From Armatimonadota bacterium (GTDB lineage: Bacteria > Armatimonadota > UBA5829 > DTJY01): a stretch of DNA of 64,000 nt. The stretch lies in NCBI GenBank assembly GCA_017993055.1, contig JAGONM010000008.1, positions 57,187 to 121,186 of the forward strand, written 5' to 3'. Below the pieces are notes generated by a model that saw only the letters and a list, made by a program, of their open reading frames with translations, ran no database searches and was not told the origin of the DNA. Each line of letters begins with the position of its first letter. Within the stretch, counting starts at the first letter, position 1. Of the stretch, positions 33,468 to 41,811 are shown piece after piece. A program made the translations under genes and the position numbers.

Positions 33468-34235
33468 GTGACCGACATCGAGCGCGTACAGCATGAGATC
33501 GGCGTAACGCTCGACCCGGAGCGGATGCCCGAACACGTCGCGATCATCATGGACGGCAACGGCCGCTGGGCGACCGGGCGCGGTCTCCCGCGGATCATGG
33601 GCCACCACGAAGGCTACCAGACCGTCCACAAGATCGTGACAGCGGCCGGCGAACTGCACCTCGGAGCGCTGACGCTCTACACGTTCTCGACCGAGAACTG
33701 GCGGCGACCGAAGGAGGAGGTCGAACTGCTGATGGCGCTCATCGAGGAGGCCACGCGGAACGAACTCCCTACTCTGCTCGAGAACAACGTGAAGCTGCGG
33801 GTCTCCGGGCGGATGCTCGAACTGCCCCAGTCGCTTCAGGACGCGCTGAACGACAACATCGAGCGGACGAAGAACAACACCGGGCTCGTCCTGAACCTGG
33901 CGATCAACTACGGCGGCCGGGGCGAGATACTCGATGCGGTCCATGCGATATGCCACAAGGTGATGGCCGGGGAGCTTCACCCCGATTCGATGACGGAGGA
34001 ACGCTTCTCGAGTATGCTCTGCACGGCCGGTCTGCCGGACCCCGATCTCTTGATCCGCACGGCGGGAGAGCTTCGGGTGAGCAACTTCCTGCTCTGGCAG
34101 ATCGCCTACGCCGAGATCTGGGTAACCCCCACCCTCTGGCCGGACTTCCGCGAAGCCGACCTGGTCCGCGCGGTCGCCGACTTCCAGCACCGAACGCGCA
34201 AGTTCGGCAAGACCGCCGACCAGGTTTCGAAGTAG
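33468..34235 (+). CDS. uppS: Isoprenyl transferase (undecaprenyl diphosphate synthase)
   Basis: The 255-aa product has HVAIIMDGNGRWATGRGLPR, the catalytic aspartate and diphosphate-binding region. TLYTFSTENWRRPKEEV and LLIRTAGELRVSNFLLWQIA are the other family motifs. It makes the C55 lipid carrier for cell-wall and polysaccharide synthesis, which the two membrane glycosyltransferases at 17.8-21.3 kb may use. It starts with GTG after GAGGTG, 95 bp from frr, with a large hairpin in that gap. Confidence 0.94.
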   Translation: MTDIERVQHEIGVTLDPERMPEHVAIIMDGNGRWATGRGLPRIMGHHEGYQTVHKIVTAAGELHLGALTLYTFSTENWRRPKEEVELLMALIEEATRNELPTLLENNVKLRVSGRMLELPQSLQDALNDNIERTKNNTGLVLNLAINYGGRGEILDAVHAICHKVMAGELHPDSMTEERFSSMLCTAGLPDPDLLIRTAGELRVSNFLLWQIAYAEIWVTPTLWPDFREADLVRAVADFQHRTRKFGKTADQVSK

Positions 34236-34238
34236 CCT

Positions 34239-35423
34239 ATGAAGACCATCTCCATCCTCGGTTCGACGGGTTCGATCGGCACGCAGGTGCTCGATATCGT
34301 CTCGCGCCTCCCTGAGCGGCTGAAGGTCGTCGGGCTTGCGGCGCATCGGAACGTCGAGCTTCTGGCGGAGCAGGTCCGCAAGTATCGGCCGTCGTTGGTG
34401 TCCATCGGGACGGAGGAGAATGCTGCTCGGCTGAGGGAGATCCTGAAGCGAACATCGAACCTCGAACGTCCAACATCGTACCCAGACATCGTGTGGGGAC
34501 AGGAAGGGTTGACGCGCGTCGCCGCCATGCCGGAGGCGCAGACCGCTGTCATATCAGTGGCGGGCGCGATCGGGCTGGCCCCGACGATCGAGGCGATCAA
34601 GGCGGGGAAGGAGATCGCCCTCGCCAGCAAGGAGGTCCTGGTCGCCGCCGGGAGCCTCGTGACGAAGCTCGTCGAGGAGCACGGAGTCCGAATGCTCCCG
34701 ATAGACAGCGAGCACTCCGCGCTCTTCCAGTGCCTGGACGGCGAGGACCCGAAGTCGGTCCGGCGGCTGATCCTGACCGCATCAGGCGGCGCCTTCAGAG
34801 ACCATCCCGTGGAGGCGCTCAGGACGGCGACCATCGAGCAGGCCCTCGCGCACCCGAACTGGACGATGGGCCGGAAGATCACGATAGACTCCGCGACGCT
34901 GATGAACAAGTGCCTGGAGATCATCGAGGCTCGCTGGCTCTTCGGGGTGGACGCCGAACGCATCGAGGTTGTTATTCACCCTCAGAGTATAGTACACTCG
35001 ATGGTGGAGTTTGAGGACGCATCGGTGATCGCTCAGCTCGGAGTGCCCGATATGCGCCTGCCGATCCAGTACGCCCTGCTCTATCCCGAGCGGCCCGATA
35101 CCGGCCTCCCGAGGCTCGACATCACCGCGTGCGGGCGGCTCGACTTCCGCGAGCCGGATCTGGAGCGCTACCCGGCGCTGAGCCTGGCCTATGAGGCGCT
35201 CGAACGTGGAGGAACCATGCCCGCGGTGATGAACGCCGCGAACGAGGCGGCGGTCGGCCTGTTCCTCGAAAAAGCGATAGGCTTCCTGGACATTTGCGGC
35301 CTCACGAGGAAGACGATGGAGAGCCACTCGGTCGTCCAGGAGCCCACTCTCGATCAGATCATTGAGGCCGACGCGTGGGCTCGACGAGAGGCCGCTGCGG
35401 CGGCGGAGGACTGCATTGCCTGA
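34239..35423 (+). CDS. dxr: 1-deoxy-D-xylulose 5-phosphate reductoisomerase
   Basis: The 394-aa product has ISILGSTGSIGTQVLDIV (NADPH site), ALASKEVLVAAGSLV, LPIDSEHSALFQCL and GRKITIDSATLMNKCLEIIE, which binds metal and substrate. It is the first committed step of the MEP isoprenoid pathway. It lies 3 bp after uppS and just before rseP. Around residues 70-82 (RTSNLERPTS) the sequence departs from the family and is encoded by a repeat-like run of CGAAC units, so it looks like a short in-frame insertion. Confidence 0.94.
   Translation: MKTISILGSTGSIGTQVLDIVSRLPERLKVVGLAAHRNVELLAEQVRKYRPSLVSIGTEENAARLREILKRTSNLERPTSYPDIVWGQEGLTRVAAMPEAQTAVISVAGAIGLAPTIEAIKAGKEIALASKEVLVAAGSLVTKLVEEHGVRMLPIDSEHSALFQCLDGEDPKSVRRLILTASGGAFRDHPVEALRTATIEQALAHPNWTMGRKITIDSATLMNKCLEIIEARWLFGVDAERIEVVIHPQSIVHSMVEFEDASVIAQLGVPDMRLPIQYALLYPERPDTGLPRLDITACGRLDFREPDLERYPALSLAYEALERGGTMPAVMNAANEAAVGLFLEKAIGFLDICGLTRKTMESHSVVQEPTLDQIIEADAWARREAAAAAEDCIA
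34449..34478. repeat. Repeat-like insertion in dxr
   Basis: CGAACAT, CGAACCT, CGAACGT, then CAACATCG: units of 7 bp with the same CGAAC core. It encodes the non-conserved RTSNLERPTS. Confidence 0.5.
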
Positions 35424-36471
35424 TTACATAACCACTGCGCTCGCGCTGATAGTGCTCCTGGGGACGCTCGTCCTCTTCCACGAGGTCGGGCACTTCGCGA
35501 TGGCGAAACTGTTCCGGATTCGCGTGGACGAGTTCGCATTCGGCTTCGGCCCTAAGTGGATTCGCCTGTTCAAGCGCGGCGACACCGAGTACACTATTCA
35601 CCCGTTCCCGCTCGGCGGCTTCGTCAAGCTGGCGGGCATGGATCCCGGCGAGGAGGATGTGCCGAACGGTTTCAATACCAAGCCGGTGTGGCAGAGGATC
35701 GTCGTCTACTTCGCCGGGCCCCTCATGAGTTTCGCACTAGCCGCGCTCGTCTTCTCCCTTATGGGGGTCACGACCGGACTGCCGGTCACAGGTGACATCG
35801 TGAACCGCGTCGAGTTCGTCTACCCGGACACCGCGGCGGAGAAGGCCGGACTGCGCACGGCGGACTACATCATCGCCATAGACGGCGAGGCGATCAGTTC
35901 GGGCGAGCGGATGGTGAAGATCATCCACGGCAGTCCCGGCAAGGCGCTCCGTCTCACCGTGAAGCGCGGAGAGAAGGTCTTCACCGCCTACGCCACCCCG
36001 AAGGCCGAGGAAGTCGACGGCAAGATGATCGGTCTGCTCGGGTTCATGCCCACGCCGAAGCTTCAGCGGATCGGTGTCGGCGAATCGGTGCTCTACGGAA
36101 TGGACCGCACGCGCGTCTTCGTGGTCGGCATAGTCACGGTGATATTCAGCAAGGAAGTCGGCGAGAATGTCGGCGGGCCGATTGCGATCGCCGACGCGAC
36201 CAAGACGAGCGTGAAGCGGGGCGTGTTCGGCTTCCTCCAGTTGATGGCGATCCTGAGCCTGAGCCTGGGCGTGATCAACCTGCTGCCGATACCGATCCTG
36301 GACGGCGGCGCGATCGTTCTGCTCGCGGCGGAGGGCGTTCGCGGCAGGCGGCTATCGCCACGGACGCTCGAGGTGGCGCAGAGGATCGGCCTACTGCTGA
36401 TAGCCGCGATATTCTTCTCGATCATGTACCTGGACCTGAGCCGCCTCGTTGACGGACGACTGTTCAGGTAA
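35416..36471 (+). CDS. rseP: RseP-type site-2 protease (M50)
   Basis: The 351-aa membrane protein has LVLFHEVGHFAMAKLF, with the HExxH zinc motif, in the first helix. A PDZ domain is in the middle (EFVYPDTAAEKAGLRTADYI) and LLPIPILDGGAI, the second metal motif, lies near the end. It cuts membrane-spanning regulators such as anti-sigma factors. The TTG at 35416 has GGAGG six bases upstream, which decides the start, and overlaps the end of dxr by 8 bp. The two sigma-like genes at the window start lie far away, and no anti-sigma factor is visible. Confidence 0.92.
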   Translation: MPDYITTALALIVLLGTLVLFHEVGHFAMAKLFRIRVDEFAFGFGPKWIRLFKRGDTEYTIHPFPLGGFVKLAGMDPGEEDVPNGFNTKPVWQRIVVYFAGPLMSFALAALVFSLMGVTTGLPVTGDIVNRVEFVYPDTAAEKAGLRTADYIIAIDGEAISSGERMVKIIHGSPGKALRLTVKRGEKVFTAYATPKAEEVDGKMIGLLGFMPTPKLQRIGVGESVLYGMDRTRVFVVGIVTVIFSKEVGENVGGPIAIADATKTSVKRGVFGFLQLMAILSLSLGVINLLPIPILDGGAIVLLAAEGVRGRRLSPRTLEVAQRIGLLLIAAIFFSIMYLDLSRLVDGRLFR

Positions 36472-36501
36472 CCGGGAAGTCCAGAGGTCAAGGTCCGGGC
36501 C

Positions 36502-37560
36502 GTGTGTGAGAGGCGGAAGACGAGACAAGTCCGGGTGGGCGACCTGCTGATCGGCGGGAACGCGCCGGTGTCGGTGCAGTCCATGACGAACACCCCGACG
36601 AGGGACGTCGCCGCCACGGTCGCCCAGATCGAGCGCCTGCAGGAAGCCGGATGCGACCTTGTGAGAGTCGCCGTGCCTGACCGGGAAGCCGCCGATGCGC
36701 TAGCCCGGATCAAGGAACGCATACTCATACCTCTCGCGGCCGATGTCCACTTCGACTACAAGCTCGCACTCGCCGCCATCAAGCAGGGCGTAGACAAACT
36801 CCGGCTCAACCCCGGCAACATCAGAGATCCGGAGAAGATCGGGCTGATCGCCGACCGCGCCAGGGAGCGCGGCATCCCCATCCGCATCGGGGTCAACGCC
36901 GGCTCGATCGACCGCAAGCGCTATGGACTCACTCCCGAGGGCCTCGTTCAGAGCGCATTGGACGAGATCGCCCTGCTCGAATCGAGGGGTTTCACCGACA
37001 TAGTCGTCAGCCTCAAGGCGTTCGACGTGCCGATGACAATCGAGGCCTACCGTCTTATGTCGGAGAGAGCAGCCTATCCATTGCACCTCGGCATCACGGA
37101 GGCCGGGCTCGCATGGCACGGCACGATCCGCTCCTCGGTCGGGATCGGCGCGCTGCTGGCGATGGGCATCGGCGACACGCTCCGGGTCTCGCTCACGGCC
37201 GATCCGATCGAAGAGGTGCGAGTCGGCATCGAGATTCTGAAGTCGCTCGGTATGCGGAAGACAGGGTTCACGCTGATCTCGTGCCCGACCTGCGCCCGGT
37301 GCGGGATTGACCTCGTCGGCATCGCGACCGAGGTCGAGCGGCGGCTCGCCGAGATGAAGGACCTGGAGCCGATCACGGTCGCGGTCATGGGCTGTGAAGT
37401 GAACGGTCCGGGCGAGGCGCGGGAGGCGGATGTCGGCGTCGCGGGCTCGAAGGACGGCGGGGTGATATTCGCCGGCGGACAGGCGCTCCGCAAGGTGTCC
37501 TCGGCGGAGATGGTGAACGAACTCCTGTCGGAAGTGCGCAGGGTCGCCGGAAAGAGGTAA
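36502..37560 (+). CDS. ispG: 4-hydroxy-3-methylbut-2-enyl diphosphate synthase (GcpE)
   Basis: The 352-aa product has VSVQSMTNTPTRDVAATVAQ, IRIGVNAGSIDRK and HLGITEAG. The C-terminal cysteine set SCPTCARCG with VMGCEVNGPGEAREAD binds the [4Fe-4S] cluster. It carries out the reductive step before IspH in the MEP pathway. The GTG at 36502 starts the protein, 30 bp after rseP. It follows dxr-rseP as in many bacteria. Confidence 0.94.
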   Translation: MCERRKTRQVRVGDLLIGGNAPVSVQSMTNTPTRDVAATVAQIERLQEAGCDLVRVAVPDREAADALARIKERILIPLAADVHFDYKLALAAIKQGVDKLRLNPGNIRDPEKIGLIADRARERGIPIRIGVNAGSIDRKRYGLTPEGLVQSALDEIALLESRGFTDIVVSLKAFDVPMTIEAYRLMSERAAYPLHLGITEAGLAWHGTIRSSVGIGALLAMGIGDTLRVSLTADPIEEVRVGIEILKSLGMRKTGFTLISCPTCARCGIDLVGIATEVERRLAEMKDLEPITVAVMGCEVNGPGEAREADVGVAGSKDGGVIFAGGQALRKVSSAEMVNELLSEVRRVAGKR

Positions 37561-37563
37561 CTC

Positions 37564-38019
37564 ATGGAGATTCGGAAGGCAACGATCGCGGACGTGGCTG
37601 AGATGCAGCGGCTGATCAACGCGTTCGCGGACAGGGGCGAGCTTCTGCACCGCTCGCTCAACCAGCTCTACGAGAACATCCGCGACTTCTACGTCCTGGA
37701 GGAAGAGGGCCGCGTGCTCGGCACCTGCGCGCTCCACGTTAACTGGGGCGACCTGGCGGAGATCATGGCGCTGACGGTGGACGAATCGTGCCAGGGGCGC
37801 GGGCTCGGGCGGCGGCTGATCGAAGCGTGTCTCGACGAATCGCGGGCGCTCGGGATATACCGGGTCTTCGCGCTCACCTACAAGCCGGAGTTCTTCGTGA
37901 AGCACGGGTTCCGATACATCGAGAAGTCGGACCTGCCTCAGAAGGTCTGGACGGAGTGCATCAACTGCGTCAAGTTCCCCGACTGCGGCGAAGTCGCGGT
38001 CATCCGAGACCTGGAGTAG
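37564..38019 (+). CDS. GNAT N-acetyltransferase, short N-acetylglutamate-synthase-like
   Basis: The 151-aa GNAT domain has IMALTVDESCQGRGLGRRLI, the acetyl-CoA-binding loop (Q/R-x-x-G-x-G). The end KVWTECINCVKFPDCGEVAV is typical of the short ArgA-like acetyltransferases found next to ispG in some lineages. It probably acetylates glutamate for arginine synthesis, but other small-molecule acceptors cannot be excluded. It lies 3 bp after ispG, so it is part of the same transcript. Confidence 0.75.
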   Translation: MEIRKATIADVAEMQRLINAFADRGELLHRSLNQLYENIRDFYVLEEEGRVLGTCALHVNWGDLAEIMALTVDESCQGRGLGRRLIEACLDESRALGIYRVFALTYKPEFFVKHGFRYIEKSDLPQKVWTECINCVKFPDCGEVAVIRDLE

Positions 38020-38032
38020 AGAGGTAAGAAGT

Positions 38033-38218
38033 ATGTCCAAAGTGAAACAGGAAGTCATAAAGATGATTCGCGGCATGCCGGACGACACCAGCGTTGCCGA
38101 TATCATGGCCGAACTCTATTTTCGGCAGAAGGTTGATGCCGGCCTCGGACAACTCGATAGAGGCAAGGGATTGCCTCACGAACAGGTCAAGGAGCGGCTG
38201 GGCAAATGGCTCGACTGA
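38033..38218 (+). CDS. Putative antitoxin of a ParE-type toxin-antitoxin pair
   Basis: The 61-aa product (MIRGMPDDTSVADIMAELYF, then QLDRGKGLPHEQVKERLGKW) is a small helical protein of the kind often found before ParE/RelE toxins. AGAGGTAAGAAGT precedes the ATG. It overlaps the toxin gene by 13 bp. It probably binds and neutralises the toxin and represses its own promoter. Confidence 0.75.
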   Translation: MSKVKQEVIKMIRGMPDDTSVADIMAELYFRQKVDAGLGQLDRGKGLPHEQVKERLGKWLD

Positions 38219-38511
38219 TCTGGTCCCCAGAGGCAGTGAAGGACCTTGAGGGGATTTGCGAGTACATCGCCAGAGACTCCATGCACTACGCGCGTGTATT
38301 CGCAATGCGGGTAATCTCGCTGGCGGAACAGATTGCCGATCAGCCGATGGCGGGCAGGGTCGTCCCCGAATACCAATCGGAGCATCTGCGCGAGAGGATA
38401 CTCCAGAACTATCGCATTGTGTACCGCGTGAAGACCGATACAGTTGAAATCGCCGCTGTTGTGCACGGTGCCAGACTCATGTTCGGCTCACCCGCAGATT
38501 CAGGCGGCTAG
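38206..38511 (+). CDS. ParE/RelE-family toxin
   Basis: The 101-aa product has the RelE/ParE core: LIWSPEAVKDLEGICEYIAR, GRVVPEYQSEHLRERILQNY and RIVYRVKTDTVEIAAVVHG. The shape fits ParE (gyrase poison) or RelE (ribosome-dependent RNase). The sequence is nearer ParE because it lacks obvious RelE catalytic lysine/arginine pairs, but this is an inference. It overlaps its antitoxin gene and lies 4 bp before the metallophosphoesterase gene. Confidence 0.8.
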   Translation: MARLIWSPEAVKDLEGICEYIARDSMHYARVFAMRVISLAEQIADQPMAGRVVPEYQSEHLRERILQNYRIVYRVKTDTVEIAAVVHGARLMFGSPADSGG

Positions 38512-38515
38512 CACC

Positions 38516-39340
38516 ATGCCCAAGGCAAGACGATGGCTGGGCAGAATGGTATCCTTCGCTCGCATACTCATCCTCCTCAGCATCCCCGCGGTGATCGCCG
38601 GGATATGCTCGCTCGACGCGCTCTACATCGAGCCGAACTTCCCTCGAGTGATTCGGCAGGATATACTCATCGATGACCTGCCCCGGGAACTGGAGGGCCT
38701 CAAGATCGTCCACCTTTCCGATCTGCACATCGTCAAGCAGGGTAAGCGCGAGGACAGGGCGATCGCGAAGATCAGGCGCATCGAGCCTGACATCATCTGC
38801 CTGACCGGCGACTACGTCCAGGACGACGGCATCACCCCCGGCAACATCTCCGTGGAGGAGAGTATGCGCGAGTTCCGACATTTCGCGCACCGGCTGAAGG
38901 CCAAACACGGCATCTACGCCGTCTCCGGCAATTGGGACCCACCGACGCTGCAGAAAGACATCGCTGAGACCAACGTACAGGTGATTGACGAAGACTGCAA
39001 GACAGTGAGGATGGGGGATGCAGCACTCACGATATGTGACAGTGAGCCTGTTCTCGCGAGCGAGGTTGCTGGACGGCCGCTGATCGTACTGGACCACTTT
39101 CCCGAGACGGTGGACAATATCGCGAGAAGCGGGCGCAAGGTAGACCTTATGCTGGCAGGCCACTGGCATGGAGGCCAAGTCAACCTCCCGGGGCAGACCC
39201 CGAATACGCGTTACCTGGCAGGACTCTACCAAGTCGGTGACATCCAGCTCTATGTGACTCGCGGACTCGGCATGCACACGTATGCAATCCGCTTCCGTTG
39301 CCCTTCAGAAATCACATTGATAACCCTCAGGCGGAAATGA
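38516..39340 (+). CDS. Membrane-anchored metallophosphoesterase (YkuE-like)
   Basis: The 274-aa product has an N-terminal membrane anchor (FARILILLSIPAVIAGI). The metallophosphoesterase motifs follow: IVHLSDLHIV (D-x-H), ICLTGDYVQDD, AVSGNWDPP, IVLDHFPE and LAGHWHGGQVNLPG. In GNHD the histidine is replaced by tryptophan. The two-metal site otherwise looks complete. Members act as phosphatases on envelope lipids, such as UDP-2,3-diacylglucosamine, or on other phosphoesters. It is the last gene of its strand before convergent GH95. Confidence 0.75.
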   Translation: MPKARRWLGRMVSFARILILLSIPAVIAGICSLDALYIEPNFPRVIRQDILIDDLPRELEGLKIVHLSDLHIVKQGKREDRAIAKIRRIEPDIICLTGDYVQDDGITPGNISVEESMREFRHFAHRLKAKHGIYAVSGNWDPPTLQKDIAETNVQVIDEDCKTVRMGDAALTICDSEPVLASEVAGRPLIVLDHFPETVDNIARSGRKVDLMLAGHWHGGQVNLPGQTPNTRYLAGLYQVGDIQLYVTRGLGMHTYAIRFRCPSEITLITLRRK

Positions 39341-39354
39341 CCAGGGAAGATGAG

Positions 39355-41802
39355 TCATCGAAGAGAACCGGGCGCGTGTTCATCTGACTTTCTATCTCGG
39401 AAGGCCACCCGATAGACCCGCCCGGATTCGAGCGGCGCTGCGACGTCTGCGCCCGACACGGCGATCTTCACCGATAAGCCTTCCAAATCAGATATACTCG
39501 CGACCGACTGCCCTTCCGGCGGCCTGATCCGGAACTCCCCGGAACGCCCCGGTCGCAGCATCACCTCTTTCGCCCTGCCGCCGGACCATCGGATGTCCGC
39601 CTCCACGTTCCCGCGCGCCCGAAGCCCCGTCACGCGCCCCTCCTTCCAGGATGAAGGAAGCGCCGGAAGGATCGAGATCGCGCCGTCGTGGCTCTGGAGG
39701 AGCATCTCCGTGATGCCCGCCGTGACCCCGAAGTTGCCGTCAATCTGGAAGGGCGGATGCGCGTCGAAGAGGTTGTGGTACACACCGCCACGACGGTAGT
39801 TGGCCTCGCCGATCCATATCGGGTGGAGCATCTGGCGGACCATCTTGTACGCGTGATCCCCGTCCTGCAGCCGCGCCCAGAAGCAGACCTTCCACGCCAT
39901 TGACCAGCCGGTACCGGCGTCTCCGCGCACTATCAGCGACTTCCTGGCCGCCTCGAAGAGATCGGGCGTGCCGGAACGGGTGATCTGCCGACCGGGGTGT
40001 AGCGCGAAGAGATGCGAGCAGTGGCGGTGCTGAGGCTCCGGCTCGTCGAACTCCTGCGCCCACTCCATCAGGCGGCCGTCCGACCCGATGCCCGGGACGA
40101 GCAACCTGCCGCGCGCCTCCTCCACGCGACGGACGAAGGCGGTCTCGATCCCGAGGTCGCGAGAAGCCTCCAGGAAGTTGGTGAAGAGGTCCCAGACGAT
40201 CTCCTGGTCCATCGAAGGTCCCATGCACATCGAGGCGGTCACGCCGTCGCGCGTCCGGAATCTGTTCTCGGGGGAACTCGCCGGGCCGGACACCAGCCTG
40301 CCCGTCGCGGGATCCTCGACGAGCCACGCCAGGCAGAACTCGCACGAGCCTCTGAGGATCGGGTAGACCCTCCGAAGGAACACCCTGTCGCCGCCGAAGG
40401 CATACCTCTCCCAGAGGTGCTGGCACATCCAGGGGCCGGCCATCGGGAAGACCCCCCAGACGACCGAAGTGCCGGCCGAGGTGTAGCCCCACACGTTCGT
40501 GACCCAGTGGCTGGTCCATCCGGGAAGCCCGTAGTGAACACCGGCGGTTTTCCGCCCGGGCTCCACCAGCGAGCCGATCAGGTCGAGCAGCGGCTCGGCG
40601 CACTCAGGGAGATTGGCGGTCTCGGCGAGCCAGTAGTTCATCTGGACGTTGATGTTCAGATGGTAGTCGCCGTTCCAGGGGGTCGTTACTCCCTCGGCCC
40701 ATACTCCCTGCAGATTCGCTGGAAGATCGCCGGGCCGCGAACTCGCTATCAGCAGGTAGCGCCCGTACTGGTAGAGGAGAGCGACGAGGCCGAGGTCCTC
40801 GGCGCCCGCATCGCACGCCTTGATCCTCTCGTCGGTCGGCAGATCATTTCTTCCGGACTCGATCGTCAGCTTCACCCGGTCGAACAGCGCGCGGTGATCG
40901 GCGATGTGGACCTTCTTCATGTCCGGGTAGTCTGTGGACGCAGCCTGGTCAATGTTCCGACGGGTGATGGTCTCGCATGGAGCGCCATTCAGGTCGGTCG
41001 CCGCGGAGATCAGAAGCGTGACGGCATCAGCGCCGGCGACCCGGATACCATCTCCATCAGCCGATATCGATCCATTCTCAGCCAGGACCCTGAGCCGCGC
41101 GATGTAGGAAACCCCGTCGCCTCCGACGCCGTCGCTCAGCGTCCCGGACATCGTCAGTTCGCCGCCGCCGGCCGCCCTGACGGACGCTCTCTCAGGCCTG
41201 GATAGCCGGGCGGTGAACCCGATCCTGCCGGGCTTGTCCGCAGTGATGCGGACCGCGATGACTCCGGCGGGCGCGCTGGCAAGCACCTCCCGGCGGTATC
41301 GGACGCCGTCCGCGCGGTAGGTCACGGACGCGACCGCGTCGCGCAGGTCGAGGTCGCGTTCGTAATCTGAGCAGTCCGCGCCGTGATCGAACGACAGGTG
41401 CAGGTCGCCGAGCGTCTGGTAGGTGCCGAACGGGGATTTGTCCGGGTCCTCGGTCGAGGTCCCCGGCCCCCTGCAGATGAGTTTCTCGGACGACAGGCGG
41501 TCGGCCTCGGCATACCGTCCCTCGAAGAGCAGCTTCCGTATCTCCGGCAAGGCGTCGCGGGCCTCGGGGTTGTCCGCATCCTGCGGGCTGCCTGACCACA
41601 TGCTCTTCTCGTTGAGCTGGAGTCGCTCTTCCCGAACCCCGCCGAAGACCATCGCGCCAAGCCGGCTGTTCCCGACCGGGAGCGCCTCCACCCACTCTTT
41701 AGCGGGAACTCTGTACCAGAGCCGCAGATCGTCATCCCCGGCAGCGTGGCCGTTCCCTGCAGTGATCGCCGACAGCACTAGCATGATGGCTTCCTTTCGC
41801 AT
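39355..41802 (-). CDS. GH95-family alpha-L-fucosidase-like protein
   Basis: The 815-aa product has a signal-like start (AIMLVLSAITAGNGHAAG). The N-terminal beta domain is typical of GH95 (LWYRVPAKEWVEALPVGNSR and GAMVFGGVREERLQLNEKSM). A long helical barrel contains EWAQEFDEPEPQHRHCSHLF, the catalytic-glutamate region. GH95 enzymes remove alpha-1,2-fucose or alpha-galactose from plant and host glycans by inversion. It follows the DUF5696-like gene by 9 bp on the same strand, and the pair likely acts together on one polymer. Confidence 0.8.
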   Translation of the reverse strand: MRKEAIMLVLSAITAGNGHAAGDDDLRLWYRVPAKEWVEALPVGNSRLGAMVFGGVREERLQLNEKSMWSGSPQDADNPEARDALPEIRKLLFEGRYAEADRLSSEKLICRGPGTSTEDPDKSPFGTYQTLGDLHLSFDHGADCSDYERDLDLRDAVASVTYRADGVRYRREVLASAPAGVIAVRITADKPGRIGFTARLSRPERASVRAAGGGELTMSGTLSDGVGGDGVSYIARLRVLAENGSISADGDGIRVAGADAVTLLISAATDLNGAPCETITRRNIDQAASTDYPDMKKVHIADHRALFDRVKLTIESGRNDLPTDERIKACDAGAEDLGLVALLYQYGRYLLIASSRPGDLPANLQGVWAEGVTTPWNGDYHLNINVQMNYWLAETANLPECAEPLLDLIGSLVEPGRKTAGVHYGLPGWTSHWVTNVWGYTSAGTSVVWGVFPMAGPWMCQHLWERYAFGGDRVFLRRVYPILRGSCEFCLAWLVEDPATGRLVSGPASSPENRFRTRDGVTASMCMGPSMDQEIVWDLFTNFLEASRDLGIETAFVRRVEEARGRLLVPGIGSDGRLMEWAQEFDEPEPQHRHCSHLFALHPGRQITRSGTPDLFEAARKSLIVRGDAGTGWSMAWKVCFWARLQDGDHAYKMVRQMLHPIWIGEANYRRGGVYHNLFDAHPPFQIDGNFGVTAGITEMLLQSHDGAISILPALPSSWKEGRVTGLRARGNVEADIRWSGGRAKEVMLRPGRSGEFRIRPPEGQSVASISDLEGLSVKIAVSGADVAAPLESGRVYRVAFRDRKSDEHAPGSLR

Positions 41803-41811
41803 ACTGCGCTC

